NCBI RefSeq assembly: GCF_000733725.1
Contig: NZ_JMQM01000001.1
Span: 2,451,285 to 2,515,284, forward strand
Direction: 5' to 3'
DNA length: 64,000 nucleotides
Source: Nitratireductor basaltis
GTDB lineage: Bacteria; Pseudomonadota; Alphaproteobacteria; Rhizobiales; Rhizobiaceae
Positions 33,898-43,058 of this stretch are shown piece by piece. The translations under genes and the position numbers were made by a program. Numbering within the stretch: the first letter of the stretch is position 1; the number at the start of each line of letters is the position of its first letter. The notes beneath the pieces were generated by a model. It did no database searches and had not been told where the DNA came from. It was given only the letters and a program-made list of their open reading frames with translations.

Positions 33898-34983
33898 ATG
33901 ACAATCGACCGGACCGTACCGGAGCAGAGCTTGAAGCCCAGTCCCAAAAAGCACAGCGCGAAGCGCAAACGTGACGGCTCCAGGGCCGTGCGCCCGCAAC
34001 AGCAGCATGACCGTGGTCTGCGCAATACGCAGGCCGTTGAACCCGCGCGCCAGGAAGTCGAGCGCGTGGCCCGGCGCGAGGGCCCGCTTCCCGACGAGAA
34101 GCTGCCGCTGATCCTCGAGGTTCTGCCGAATGAAAATTACGCGCTCCTGGATTCGGGCGATGGCCAGAAGCTTGAGCAATACGGCCCCTATCGTATCGTG
34201 CGGCCGGAGAACCAGGCGCTCTGGCGCCCTGCCCTGCCTGAAACGGTATGGGAAAAGGTTGATGCGGTCTTCACCGGCGACACCGATGAGGAGGGCATGG
34301 GGCGCTGGCGCTTTCCCCGTACGCCACTTGGCGAGACCTGGCCCATGCGCCACGACGGTATCGATTATCTCGGCCGGTTCACCTCGTTCCGCCATGTCGG
34401 CGTATTTCCCGAACAGGCAACCCATTGGAGCCATATGGCCAAGCTGGTCGAGGATGCGCGGCGCCCGGTAAAGGTGTTGAACCTTTTCGGTTATACCGGC
34501 CTTGCCTCGCTTGTTGCCGCACGCGCCGGCGCGCAGGTGACGCATGTGGACGCCTCAAAAAAAGCAATTGGCTGGGCGCGTGAGAACCAGGAAATGGCGG
34601 GGCTTTCCGACCGCCCGATCCGCTGGATCTGCGAGGACGCGATGAAATTCGCCGAACGCGAGGCCCGGCGCGGCAACAGCTATGACATCATCCTGCTTGA
34701 TCCGCCCGCCTATGGCCGCGGTCCCAAAGGCGAGGTCTGGCAGTTGTTCGACCATCTGCCGAAGCTGGTGGAAACCTGCCGCAGCATCCTTTCCCCGAAC
34801 GCGTTGGCCATGGTGCTGACGGCCTATTCCATCCGTGCCTCGTTCTTTGCGATGCATGCGGTGATGCGCGATACCTTCGCCGGCATGGGCGGGCGCGTGG
34901 AATCCGGGGAGCTGGTCATACGTGAGAAAGCCGGGGACCGCGCGCTTTCAACCTCGCTTTTCTCACGATGGGTTGCGAAATGA
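33898..34983 (+). CDS. Class I SAM-dependent methyltransferase (RlmI/RlmK-like)
   Basis: A 361-residue protein with a Lys/Arg-rich N-terminus and a Rossmann methyltransferase domain: VLNLFGYTGLASLVAARAGAQVTHVDASKKAIGWARENQ (motif I), then DIILLDPPAYGRGPKGEVW (catalytic motif IV DPPxYG). This is the COG1092 group, many of which methylate 23S rRNA cytosines. No PUA domain is visible, so the target is open. It overlaps the next methyltransferase by 4 nt. Confidence 0.85.
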   Translation: MTIDRTVPEQSLKPSPKKHSAKRKRDGSRAVRPQQQHDRGLRNTQAVEPARQEVERVARREGPLPDEKLPLILEVLPNENYALLDSGDGQKLEQYGPYRIVRPENQALWRPALPETVWEKVDAVFTGDTDEEGMGRWRFPRTPLGETWPMRHDGIDYLGRFTSFRHVGVFPEQATHWSHMAKLVEDARRPVKVLNLFGYTGLASLVAARAGAQVTHVDASKKAIGWARENQEMAGLSDRPIRWICEDAMKFAEREARRGNSYDIILLDPPAYGRGPKGEVWQLFDHLPKLVETCRSILSPNALAMVLTAYSIRASFFAMHAVMRDTFAGMGGRVESGELVIREKAGDRALSTSLFSRWVAK

Positions 34984-35840
34984 GTTCTTCCCGCGAAACA
35001 CGCGCACCCGGACAGGTGAAGGAGATCACCAGCCTGTCCAATCCGATCATCAAGGACATCAAGGCGCTGGCGCTGAAGAAATTCCGCGACCGCGAGCGCA
35101 GCTTCATGGCCGAGGGGCTGAAGCTTGTTCTTGATGCGATGGACAATGGCTGGACCATCCGGACCCTTGTCTATGCGAAGGCCGGTCGCGGCAATGCAGC
35201 GGTGGAGAAGGCGGCGGCACGCACCGTGGCCTCGGGCGGTCTGGTGCTTGAGGTCAGCGAAAAGGTGCTTTCGTCGATCACACGCAGAGACAATCCGCAG
35301 ATGGTCGTCGGCGTTTTCGAACAGCGCTATCATCGGCTCGAAGATGTTTCGTCGGCAAAGGGTGACGTCTGGGTGGCGCTCGATCGTGTGCGCGACCCCG
35401 GCAATCTGGGCACGATCATCCGCACCGTGGATGCGGTCGGTGCGAAGGGTGTGATTCTTGTGGGCGATTGCACGGATCCGTTTTCGCTGGAGACCGTTCG
35501 GGCGACGATGGGTTCACTGTTCAGCGTGCCGCTGATCCGGACCGATGAGGAGCGCTTCCTGAAATGGCGGGAAAGCGCCTATGACGGCATGATGGCCGGC
35601 ACGCACCTGAAGGGATCGGTCGACTATCGCAGCGTGGATTACGCCGACAAGCCGATGCTTCTCCTGATGGGCAACGAGCAGAAAGGACTGCCGGACAGTC
35701 TGGCGGAGCGCTGCGATAGGCTTGTGCGCATTCCACAGGCAGGACGTGCGGATTCGCTCAATCTCGCCGTGGCGACGGGAGTGATGCTATACGAAATTCG
35801 GCGCAATGCGTTGCCGATGGAGAGCCAGGAGACGAAATGA
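34980..35840 (+). CDS. TrmH/SpoU family RNA methyltransferase
   Basis: A 286-residue SPOUT methyltransferase with an N-terminal RNA-binding domain (SLSNPIIKDIKALALKKFRDRERSFMAEG). The knotted catalytic domain has motif 1 LDRVRDPGNLGTIIRTVDA, motif 2 LLLMGNEQKGLP and motif 3 RIPQAGRADSLNLAVATGVMLYE. It 2'-O-methylates tRNA or rRNA ribose; the site is not deducible. Its start ATG 34980 and stop both form ATGA overlaps with neighbours. Confidence 0.93.
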   Translation: MSSSRETRAPGQVKEITSLSNPIIKDIKALALKKFRDRERSFMAEGLKLVLDAMDNGWTIRTLVYAKAGRGNAAVEKAAARTVASGGLVLEVSEKVLSSITRRDNPQMVVGVFEQRYHRLEDVSSAKGDVWVALDRVRDPGNLGTIIRTVDAVGAKGVILVGDCTDPFSLETVRATMGSLFSVPLIRTDEERFLKWRESAYDGMMAGTHLKGSVDYRSVDYADKPMLLLMGNEQKGLPDSLAERCDRLVRIPQAGRADSLNLAVATGVMLYEIRRNALPMESQETK

Positions 35841-36325
35841 CCCGCCGCCAGATCGCCTTTGCGAGCCTGCTTGCCCTGATCGCGCTCCTGATTGACCAGT
35901 GGGTCAAACAGCTCGTGCAGACAAATCTTCCGCTGCATGAGCGTGTTGATCTGGTGCCCTATCTCTCGCTCTACCATTCGCAGAATACCGGCGTCGCCTT
36001 CTCCATGCTGTCAGGCGTGGGTGGCACATGGCTGAGCGTGCTGACGCTGATCGTGCTGGGCTTCATCCTCTATCTCGCCCTCAAGACGCAACCGCATCAG
36101 CGGATGTCGCAGTTCGGTTTCGCACTTATCGTCGGCGGTGCGCTGGGCAACCTCGTCGATCGCACTACGCTTGGTTATGTGGTGGACTATATCTATTTTC
36201 ACACGCCATCTTGGTCGTTCGCGGTATTCAATCTGGCTGATGCCTTCATCACGGTGGGGGCCGGTCTGGTGATACTGGATGAAATCGTCGGCTGGCTTCG
36301 TGGAGGACATGAACCGGCAGAGTGA
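35837..36325 (+). CDS. lspA: Lipoprotein signal peptidase (signal peptidase II)
   Basis: A 162-residue aspartyl protease with four membrane helices that cleaves prolipoproteins at the lipid-modified Cys. Conserved elements are DQWVKQLV near residue 20, [10 protein letters not shown], and the catalytic region [17 protein letters not shown] with Asp117 and [12 protein letters not shown] with Asp135. It is coupled to the SpoU gene by ATGA. A lipoprotein client, the L,D-transpeptidase, is encoded at 52.8 kb. Confidence 0.96.
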   Translation: MTRRQIAFASLLALIALLIDQWVKQLVQTNLPLHERVDLVPYLSLYHSQNTGVAFSMLSGVGGTWLSVLTLIVLGFILYLALKTQPHQRMSQFGFALIVGGALGNLVDRTTLGYVVDYIYFHTPSWSFAVFNLADAFITVGAGLVILDEIVGWLRGGHEPAE

Positions 36326-36342
36326 CGCGCAGAGGAATACGC

Positions 36343-37335
36343 ATGAGCACCAGCTTCAAGGCCGTTCTGATCACCAAAGACGACAATGGCGCGCAGCAGG
36401 TGCATTTGCGTGAAATGACCGAGGCCGATCTGATGGATGGCGATGTCACGATCGCCGTTGCCGCCTCCAGCCTCAACTACAAGGACGGCCTCGCCATAAG
36501 CGGCAAGGCACCGGTCGTGCGCCGGTTTCCCATGATCCCCGGCATCGATCTTGCCGGCACAGTAATGCGCTCTGCTCATCCTGCCTGGCGTGAGGGCGAC
36601 CGGGTGATCCTCAACGGTTTTGGTGTCGGTGAAACCCATTACGGCGGACTTGCAGAACGCGCGCGCGTGAACGGCGACTGGCTGGTGCCGCTTCCCGACG
36701 GTTTCACCGAAGCACAGGCCATGGCACTTGGCACCGCGGGCTATACGGCGATGCTGTGCGTAATGGCGCTTGAGCGGCATGGCATCTCGCCGGACCGCGG
36801 ACCCGTGGTGATATCGGGTGCTGCGGGTGGTGTGGGCTCTGTCGCCGTGGGACTTCTGGCAGAGCTTGGATACGAAGTCACAGCCTCGACCGGACGTTTG
36901 GAAACGCATGACTATCTGCGTGAGCTTGGCGCGAGCGACATCATCCACCGGGAAGAACTTTCAGGCGACGGCAAGCCCCTGGCCAAGGAGCGCTGGGCAG
37001 GTGGCATCGACGTGGCAGGGGGGCGTACGCTTGCCAACATGCTGTCGGCCACACGCTATGGCGGAGCCGTCGCGGCCTGCGGACTGGCTGAAAGCATGGG
37101 GCTACCGGCCAATGTCGCCCCCTTCATCCTGCGTGGGGTCTCGCTTCTCGGGGTCGATTCCGTCATGGCCCCGGTTTCGCTGCGGCTGGAGGCATGGCGG
37201 CGGCTCGAGAACCTGACCGACCGGAGCAAACTGGCTTCGGTTTCGACCACGATACCGCTCGGCATGGCCATCGAATCCGCACCGCAGATCGTGGCGGGGA
37301 ATGTGCGCGGAAGGCTGGTCGTCGAAACAGGTTAA
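36343..37335 (+). CDS. acuI: Acryloyl-CoA reductase AcuI/YhdH family oxidoreductase
   Basis: A 330-residue zinc-independent medium-chain dehydrogenase. The AcuI/YhdH signatures are [43 protein letters not shown] and the NADPH loop [21 protein letters not shown]. AcuI reduces toxic acryloyl-CoA to propionyl-CoA using NADPH. ATG 36343 has GAGG 7 nt upstream and gives the family N-terminus. Confidence 0.9.
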   Translation: MSTSFKAVLITKDDNGAQQVHLREMTEADLMDGDVTIAVAASSLNYKDGLAISGKAPVVRRFPMIPGIDLAGTVMRSAHPAWREGDRVILNGFGVGETHYGGLAERARVNGDWLVPLPDGFTEAQAMALGTAGYTAMLCVMALERHGISPDRGPVVISGAAGGVGSVAVGLLAELGYEVTASTGRLETHDYLRELGASDIIHREELSGDGKPLAKERWAGGIDVAGGRTLANMLSATRYGGAVAACGLAESMGLPANVAPFILRGVSLLGVDSVMAPVSLRLEAWRRLENLTDRSKLASVSTTIPLGMAIESAPQIVAGNVRGRLVVETG

Positions 37336-37404
37336 GTGAAGCCTAACCGGCTCGATCAAATGCGAATGCCGATCCAAAATCTTCCCTAATCGCTGAGGGA
37401 TATC

Positions 37405-39681
37405 TTGCCTGCCATGACAAGGGCGGGCGTAATACAGCGACTGGAAAGAGCCTGGGCACAGGCCAGCAAAGCGGCGGGAACGCCGCTGGCCAAACCGCTC
37501 ATCTATAGCGACCAGCGCCATTCATCATTTGCATCCAAAGCGCTTGTATTCATCGCATTCAGCAATCTCGCGCTCGCCGGGCTGGCATATCTGACAGGCA
37601 CCTCGCCTGCCATCTATGTCGGCCTTCTGCTCGTCACCTTCATGGCCATCGCCTTTTCGTTCAGCAAGAGCCGCGGCGAAGGCGTGGTTGCAGAAGAACA
37701 GCGCGCAATGCATCAGAATGCCCTGCAGATGGAAGAGCTGGCCGACCGCATGTGGGAAATGCGTGAAAGCGAACAGCGGTTCTACGGCCTGCTTGAAGGG
37801 TTGGGCGATCTCGTCGTCCATCGCGACCGTGACGGGCGGATTCTGTATGCCAACAAGGTGCTTGGCGAACTGCTGGGCATGGAAGTCGACCAGGCCTATG
37901 GCAAGACGCTGAGCCATCTGGGCATCGAGATACCGATCGTGCCCGAAGCTGCCTTCGCCGATGGCGAGAGCATCAGTTCGACCGATGTCGCAGTGCGCAC
38001 CGGGCGAGGCTTGCGCTGGTTTGCCTGGACGGAGCTTTCCATGCGGGACACGGAGAGCGGCGAAGCATCCCACTGGGCCATTGCCCGTGACATCACCGCG
38101 CGCAAACTGGCGGAAACGGCGCTGGTCAATGCGCGCGAGCGGGCCGAACAGGCAAGCCACGCGAAGTCCCGGTTCCTGGCGACGGTAAGCCATGAAATCC
38201 GCACCCCCATGAACGGCATCATGGGCATGGCAACGCTTCTGGCCGATACCACGCTGACACATGAGCAACGCACCTATGTGGGTGCCATCTCCACCTCCTC
38301 CGGTGCCCTTCTGGCGCTGATCGAAGACCTGCTCGACTATTCCAAGATAGAGGCTGGCAAGCTTGAGCTCGAGGCACAGAAGATGGATGTGCGCGAGATG
38401 GTCGAAAGCATAGTCGAACTGATGGCCACGCGGGCATTTGCCAAGAGTATCGGCCTTGGCTGCCATATATCGCCATTGGTGCCGGAATATGTGAATGCTG
38501 ATCCCGGCCGGTTGCGCCAGGTGCTTCTGAACCTGCTTGGCAATGCCATCAAATTCACCGAAACGGGCGGTGTCCTGCTCACGGTCATCCCGTCGCAGAA
38601 GGATGGCAAGCCCGCTCTTTCCTTCCGTGTGGAAGATACCGGACCTGGCATCGAGCAAAATGCGCTCGAACGCATCTTCAAGGACTTCGAACAGGCCGAG
38701 AGCGGCTCCACGCGCAGGCATGGCGGTGCAGGTCTGGGGCTAGCGATCACGCGCCGACTCGTGGAGGCCATGAAGGGGCGCATCATCGCCGAAAGCGCAC
38801 CGGGCGAAGGTGCCACCTTCACCGTAACACTGCCTCTGGATGGCGAAGCAGACGAGGAAGCCAAGAATACAGCACGCTCACTAGCCGGCTACCATGTGGG
38901 AATCCTCGCCAGCCACGAGATGGAAGCGGAAGCACTTTCGCGCAGCGTGCGTGCCCATGGAGGGCGCTCCACCATCATTGACCCCACCGCTGCTTCCAAG
39001 TCAGCGCAAGGTGAGGACCTCGACGCGCTTATCGTCGATGCCTCGCTGGAGAAAGAGGACGGGTCGTGCCTGCGCAAGCTTCGCGAGAACGGCTGGAAAG
39101 CGAAACGCAACATCACCCTGATTGCGCCTTCCGAACGCGGCCGGCTGGCAAGTTTCCGTGCCAATGGCTATGGCGCCTTCCTTGCCCGCCCCGCCCGCAC
39201 GCGCACCATGCTGCGCATGCTTTTGAGCGAGATCCCGAACCGTCCAAGCGAAGTGCCCTCACCCAAGGCCGGGCGAAAGGCCGCACGCGGCGCGCATACG
39301 GGCCTGCATGTCCTGGTGGCCGAGGACAACGAGATCAACGCGCTGTTGGCGCGCTCCGCCCTCACACGCGCCGGGCATCGGGTGGAGGTTGTCACCAACG
39401 GACGTGCGGCACTGGATGTTCTGACGAAACAGTCGCGCCCCTATGACATCGTCTTGATGGATCTGCACATGCCGGTTCTGGACGGGCTTGATGCGATAGC
39501 CGGCGTGCGCCGTTTCGAGGAAGAGGCAGGCATGGCACCGATCCCGATCCTCGTGCTTTCCGCCGATGGTCAGGAAAAGACACGGCAAGGCGTACTGGCT
39601 CATGGCGCGAGCGGCTTCGTGACCAAGCCGCTTGATCCCGACAAGCTGCTGCTTACGCTGGAAACGCATATGGCTGCATAG
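37405..39681 (+). CDS. Hybrid sensor histidine kinase with PAS and two receiver domains
   Basis: A 758-residue membrane kinase: two helices (about 44-62 and 68-86), PAS domain (about 122-235), HisKA with His263 ([18 protein letters not shown]), and ATPase domain ([29 protein letters not shown]). A degenerate receiver (about 495-605) lacks the acidic pair and has Arg-Pro where Lys-Pro is expected. An intact receiver has Asp686 ([15 protein letters not shown]). The TTG start at 37405 has GAGGG close by; ATG 37414 is an alternative. No HPt protein or partner regulator is adjacent, so the pathway is unknown. Confidence 0.9.
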   Translation: MPAMTRAGVIQRLERAWAQASKAAGTPLAKPLIYSDQRHSSFASKALVFIAFSNLALAGLAYLTGTSPAIYVGLLLVTFMAIAFSFSKSRGEGVVAEEQRAMHQNALQMEELADRMWEMRESEQRFYGLLEGLGDLVVHRDRDGRILYANKVLGELLGMEVDQAYGKTLSHLGIEIPIVPEAAFADGESISSTDVAVRTGRGLRWFAWTELSMRDTESGEASHWAIARDITARKLAETALVNARERAEQASHAKSRFLATVSHEIRTPMNGIMGMATLLADTTLTHEQRTYVGAISTSSGALLALIEDLLDYSKIEAGKLELEAQKMDVREMVESIVELMATRAFAKSIGLGCHISPLVPEYVNADPGRLRQVLLNLLGNAIKFTETGGVLLTVIPSQKDGKPALSFRVEDTGPGIEQNALERIFKDFEQAESGSTRRHGGAGLGLAITRRLVEAMKGRIIAESAPGEGATFTVTLPLDGEADEEAKNTARSLAGYHVGILASHEMEAEALSRSVRAHGGRSTIIDPTAASKSAQGEDLDALIVDASLEKEDGSCLRKLRENGWKAKRNITLIAPSERGRLASFRANGYGAFLARPARTRTMLRMLLSEIPNRPSEVPSPKAGRKAARGAHTGLHVLVAEDNEINALLARSALTRAGHRVEVVTNGRAALDVLTKQSRPYDIVLMDLHMPVLDGLDAIAGVRRFEEEAGMAPIPILVLSADGQEKTRQGVLAHGASGFVTKPLDPDKLLLTLETHMAA

Positions 39682-39781
39682 GCCGCCCTCAAATGATCAT
39701 GAGCCGGCCAGCCTCTTGTCATGCTACTGTCGCAGCCTGATATTATTTCCGCCTCATCGAGATGCGGCGGAGAATCAAGAG

Positions 39782-40657
39782 ATGCAAGGCCTGATCCTGA
39801 GAAACGCAGTGAAGCCTGAAGCTCAACTGGCGGCCGCCCTGGCGGAAAAGAGCAGCGTTGATATCCTGGGCCAGATCGGCCCTCTCCTGGTGCGCCTGGC
39901 TGCCGGTGATGAAGAACTGCGCGCCGCCCAAAAGCTGCGCTATGACGTTTTCTTCCGCGAAATGGGAGCTTCTCATGCAGACCCGTCCGCGATGGAAGAG
40001 CGCGACTCCGACCGCTTCGACGCCGTGTGCGACCATCTTTTGGTGATCGATACGACACTGCCCGGCACGACCTGCCAGCAGATTGTCGGCACCTATCGCA
40101 TGCTGCCGCAGGATGTCGCCGGTGCTGCCGGCGGTTTCTATTCGGAAGACGAATTCGAGCTTGGCGGTCTGGTGTCTCGCCATCAGGGACGCCGCTTCCT
40201 CGAACTGGGGCGCTCCTGCGTTTTGCCGGCTTATCGCTCCAAGCGAACAATCGAGCTTTTGTGGCAGGGCATCTGGGCCTATTGCCGCAAGCGCGACATC
40301 GACGTGATGACGGGATGCGCCTCGTTCCCCGGCACGGTGCCAGCCGCCCATGCGGAAGCGCTGTCATTCCTGCACCATTTTGCGCGATCCGAGGGTGCGT
40401 GGGCCGTTAGGGCACGCGACGACCGCTTTTCCTCGATGGACCTGATGCCCGCCGAAGCGATCAACATGAAAGCCGCCCTTGCGGCCATGCCGCCGCTCAT
40501 CAAGGGCTATCTGCGCCTTGGCGCAAGGTTCGGCGAAGGCTGCGTGATCGACCGTCATTTCGGCACCACCGATGTTCTGGTGGTGCTTCCGGTGGAAGCG
40601 ATCTCGCAGCGCTATCTCGCCCATTTCGGCGCAGAGGCCGAGCGCTTCGCCGCCTGA
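39782..40657 (+). CDS. olsB: L-ornithine N(alpha)-acyltransferase OlsB
   Basis: A 291-residue acyltransferase of the OlsB/GNAT-like family that N-acylates ornithine with 3-hydroxyacyl-ACP, the first step of ornithine-lipid synthesis. Conserved segments are LRAAQKLRYDVFFREMGA, DHLLVIDTT, FELGGLVSRHQGRRFLELGRSCVLPAYRSKRTIELLWQGI and GCASFPGT. ATG 39782 has GGAG 9 nt upstream. olsA, which acts next, is not in the window. Confidence 0.92.
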   Translation: MQGLILRNAVKPEAQLAAALAEKSSVDILGQIGPLLVRLAAGDEELRAAQKLRYDVFFREMGASHADPSAMEERDSDRFDAVCDHLLVIDTTLPGTTCQQIVGTYRMLPQDVAGAAGGFYSEDEFELGGLVSRHQGRRFLELGRSCVLPAYRSKRTIELLWQGIWAYCRKRDIDVMTGCASFPGTVPAAHAEALSFLHHFARSEGAWAVRARDDRFSSMDLMPAEAINMKAALAAMPPLIKGYLRLGARFGEGCVIDRHFGTTDVLVVLPVEAISQRYLAHFGAEAERFAA

Positions 40658-40667
40658 GGCGGCGAAG
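40645..40667. terminator. Perfect hairpin around the olsB stop codon, terminator-like
   Basis: A 10-bp perfect stem, CTTCGCCGCC against GGCGGCGAAG, whose 3-nt loop is the olsB stop codon TGA itself. It is followed by a moderately T-rich stretch rather than a clean T run. It lies between convergent olsB and maeB and may act on both strands. Confidence 0.45.
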
Positions 40668-40684
40668 GCTTCCTGTTTCCTACA

Positions 40685-42970
40685 TCACTGACCCGCGCTG
40701 TAGGCTGCGATGGCGGCCATGTTGACGATGTCGGAATCCTTCGCGTTCAGCGACACGATCTGAACCGGCTTGTTGAGGCCGACCAAGAGCGGGCCGATGA
40801 CTGTGGATCCGCCGAGCTCCTGCAACATCTTGGTGGAGATGGATGCGGAGTGGAAGGCGGGCATGACCAACACATTGGCCGGGCCTGACAGGCGGCAGAA
40901 GGGATATTCGCGCATGAGGCTTGCATTGAGCGCGACATCTGCGGCCATCTCGCCATCATATTCGAAATCCACGCGACGCTTGTCGAGGATCTTCACCGCT
41001 TCCTGCACACGCTCGGAACGCTCGCCGGGCGGATGGCCGAAGGTGGAATAGGCAAGCATCGCGACGCGCGGCTCGTAGCCCATGCGGCGCGCCTGACCTG
41101 CTGCCTCCTCGGCGATGTCGGCAAGCTCCTCGGCGTTCGGCATGTCGTGAACCGCCGTGTCGGCGACCAGCACCGTGCGGCCACGGCAAAGCGCCAGCGA
41201 AACGCCGATGACGGGGTGGCCGGGGCGCGCATCGATGCAGCGGCGCACATCTGCGAGCACCGTGGAGTAGTTGCGGGTCACGCCGGTTACCATGCCATCC
41301 GCGTCGCCCAGCGCCACCATGGTTGCCGCGAAGTGGTTTCGGTCATTGTTGATGAGGCGCTGGCAGTCGCGGAAGAGATAGCCCTTTCGCTGCAGGCGCT
41401 CATAGAGATAGTCCGCATAGATGGCGTTGCGGCGCGACAGCCGCGCATTGATGATCTCGATGCCGGGCTTCGACAGGTCGACGCCGGCATTATGCGCCAT
41501 TTCGCGAATGCGCTCCTCGCGTCCAAGCAGGATGGCCGTGCCAAGGCGCTGGTTCACATAGGCGACGGCGGCGCGCATGACCTGTTCCTCCTCGCCCTCG
41601 GCGAAGACGATGCGCTTGGGCTGGCGGCGCACACGGTCATAGATACGCTGCAAGGTGGAGACGATCGGATCCCGCCTCGCAGAAAGCTCGTGCGCGTATT
41701 TCTCCAGGTCGATGATCGGGCGACGTGCAACGCCGGAATTCATCGCCGCCTTGGCCACGGCCACGGGGATGGCGGAGATCAAGCGCGGATCGAATGGCAC
41801 GGGGATGATGTAGTCGGGACCATATTTCGGGCGATTGCCGCGATAGGCTGCGGCAACATCATCCGGCACATCCTGGCGCGCAAGTTCGGCCAGCGCCTGA
41901 GCAGCGGCGACCTTCATCTCGTCATTGATGGTGGTTGCCCGTACATCCAGCGCGCCGCGGAAGATATAGGGAAAGCCCAGCACATTGTTGACCTGGTTGG
42001 GATAGTCCGAGCGGCCCGTCGCCATGATGGCATCGGTGCGGATTTCCGAAACCTCTTCCGGCGTGATTTCCGGATCGGGATTGGCCATGGCGAAGATGAT
42101 CGGGTTCTTGGCCATGGACTGGACCATCTTGGGGGTCAGAGCACCCTTGGCGGACAGTCCGAAAAAGACGTCGGCGCCCTCCACCGCCTCGGCAAGCGTG
42201 CGCTTGTCGGTCTCCACCGCATGGGCCGACTTCCACTGGTTCATGCCCTCTTCGCGGCCCTTGTGAACGACGCCCTTGGTATCGCAGAGGATGACGTTTT
42301 CGGGCGTGAAGCCAAGCGACTTGGCAAGTTCGATACAGGCGATACCGGCTGCTCCCGCACCGTTGCAGACAAGGCGCGTGGACTTCATGTCGCGGCCGGT
42401 CAGATGCAGCGCGTTGATGAGGCCTGCAACGGCAATGATTGCGGTGCCGTGCTGGTCGTCATGGAAGACGGGAATGTCCATCAATTCGCGCAGGCGCTGC
42501 TCGATGATGAAGCATTCGGGAGCCTTGATGTCTTCCAGATTGATGCCGCCGAAGGAGGGTCCAAGCAGGCGCACGCAATTGATGAATTCGTCTGCGTCTT
42601 CCGTGTCGACCTCGAGGTCGATGGAATCAACATCGGCAAAGCGCTTGAAGAGCACCGCCTTACCTTCCATCACCGGCTTGGAGGCCAGCGCGCCGAGATT
42701 GCCGAGGCCGAGAATGGCCGTGCCATTGGAAATGACAGCGACCGTGTTGCCGCGTGTCGTATAGTCAAAGGCGCGAGCGGGGTCTTCGGCGATGGCCTTT
42801 ACCGGCACGGCCACACCCGGCGAGTAAGCCAGCGAAAGATCGCGCTGGGTAGCCATGGGCTTGGTCGGCGTGATCTCCAGCTTGCCGGGCCGGCCCATGG
42901 CGTGGAAATCCAGCGCCTCCTGCGGGCTGACGGACGGGCCCTGTTCTTCCGACTTGTTGTTTTTCGCCAT
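40685..42970 (-). CDS. maeB: NADP-dependent malic enzyme with C-terminal phosphotransacetylase-like domain
   Basis: A 761-residue fusion protein. Residues 1-430 form the malic enzyme, which decarboxylates malate to pyruvate with NAD(P)H, shown by SLAYSPGVAVPVKAIAEDP, IPVFHDDQHGTAIIAVAGL, CNGAGAAGIACIELA and FAMANPDPEITPEEV. Residues 430-760 resemble phosphate acetyltransferase (KRIVFAEGEEEQVMRAA, FHSASISTKMLQELGG). In such fusions that domain is thought to be regulatory rather than catalytic. It is divergent from mutS. Confidence 0.95.
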   Translation of the reverse strand: MAKNNKSEEQGPSVSPQEALDFHAMGRPGKLEITPTKPMATQRDLSLAYSPGVAVPVKAIAEDPARAFDYTTRGNTVAVISNGTAILGLGNLGALASKPVMEGKAVLFKRFADVDSIDLEVDTEDADEFINCVRLLGPSFGGINLEDIKAPECFIIEQRLRELMDIPVFHDDQHGTAIIAVAGLINALHLTGRDMKSTRLVCNGAGAAGIACIELAKSLGFTPENVILCDTKGVVHKGREEGMNQWKSAHAVETDKRTLAEAVEGADVFFGLSAKGALTPKMVQSMAKNPIIFAMANPDPEITPEEVSEIRTDAIMATGRSDYPNQVNNVLGFPYIFRGALDVRATTINDEMKVAAAQALAELARQDVPDDVAAAYRGNRPKYGPDYIIPVPFDPRLISAIPVAVAKAAMNSGVARRPIIDLEKYAHELSARRDPIVSTLQRIYDRVRRQPKRIVFAEGEEEQVMRAAVAYVNQRLGTAILLGREERIREMAHNAGVDLSKPGIEIINARLSRRNAIYADYLYERLQRKGYLFRDCQRLINNDRNHFAATMVALGDADGMVTGVTRNYSTVLADVRRCIDARPGHPVIGVSLALCRGRTVLVADTAVHDMPNAEELADIAEEAAGQARRMGYEPRVAMLAYSTFGHPPGERSERVQEAVKILDKRRVDFEYDGEMAADVALNASLMREYPFCRLSGPANVLVMPAFHSASISTKMLQELGGSTVIGPLLVGLNKPVQIVSLNAKDSDIVNMAAIAAYSAGQ

Positions 42971-43058
42971 GATAGATGTTCTCTCCCCGGGGTAGATATC
43001 GGCTTTCTGTGGAGTTTTGCCGAAGCCTTGTGAATAAGGCTACACTCCGGGGCCGTAA

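Noticed and set aside
41033..43033. 666-codon open frame antisense to maeB
   Set aside because: Mirror of the malic enzyme reading frame; no ribosome-binding site and a composition rich in His/Arg/Gly typical of shadow frames.
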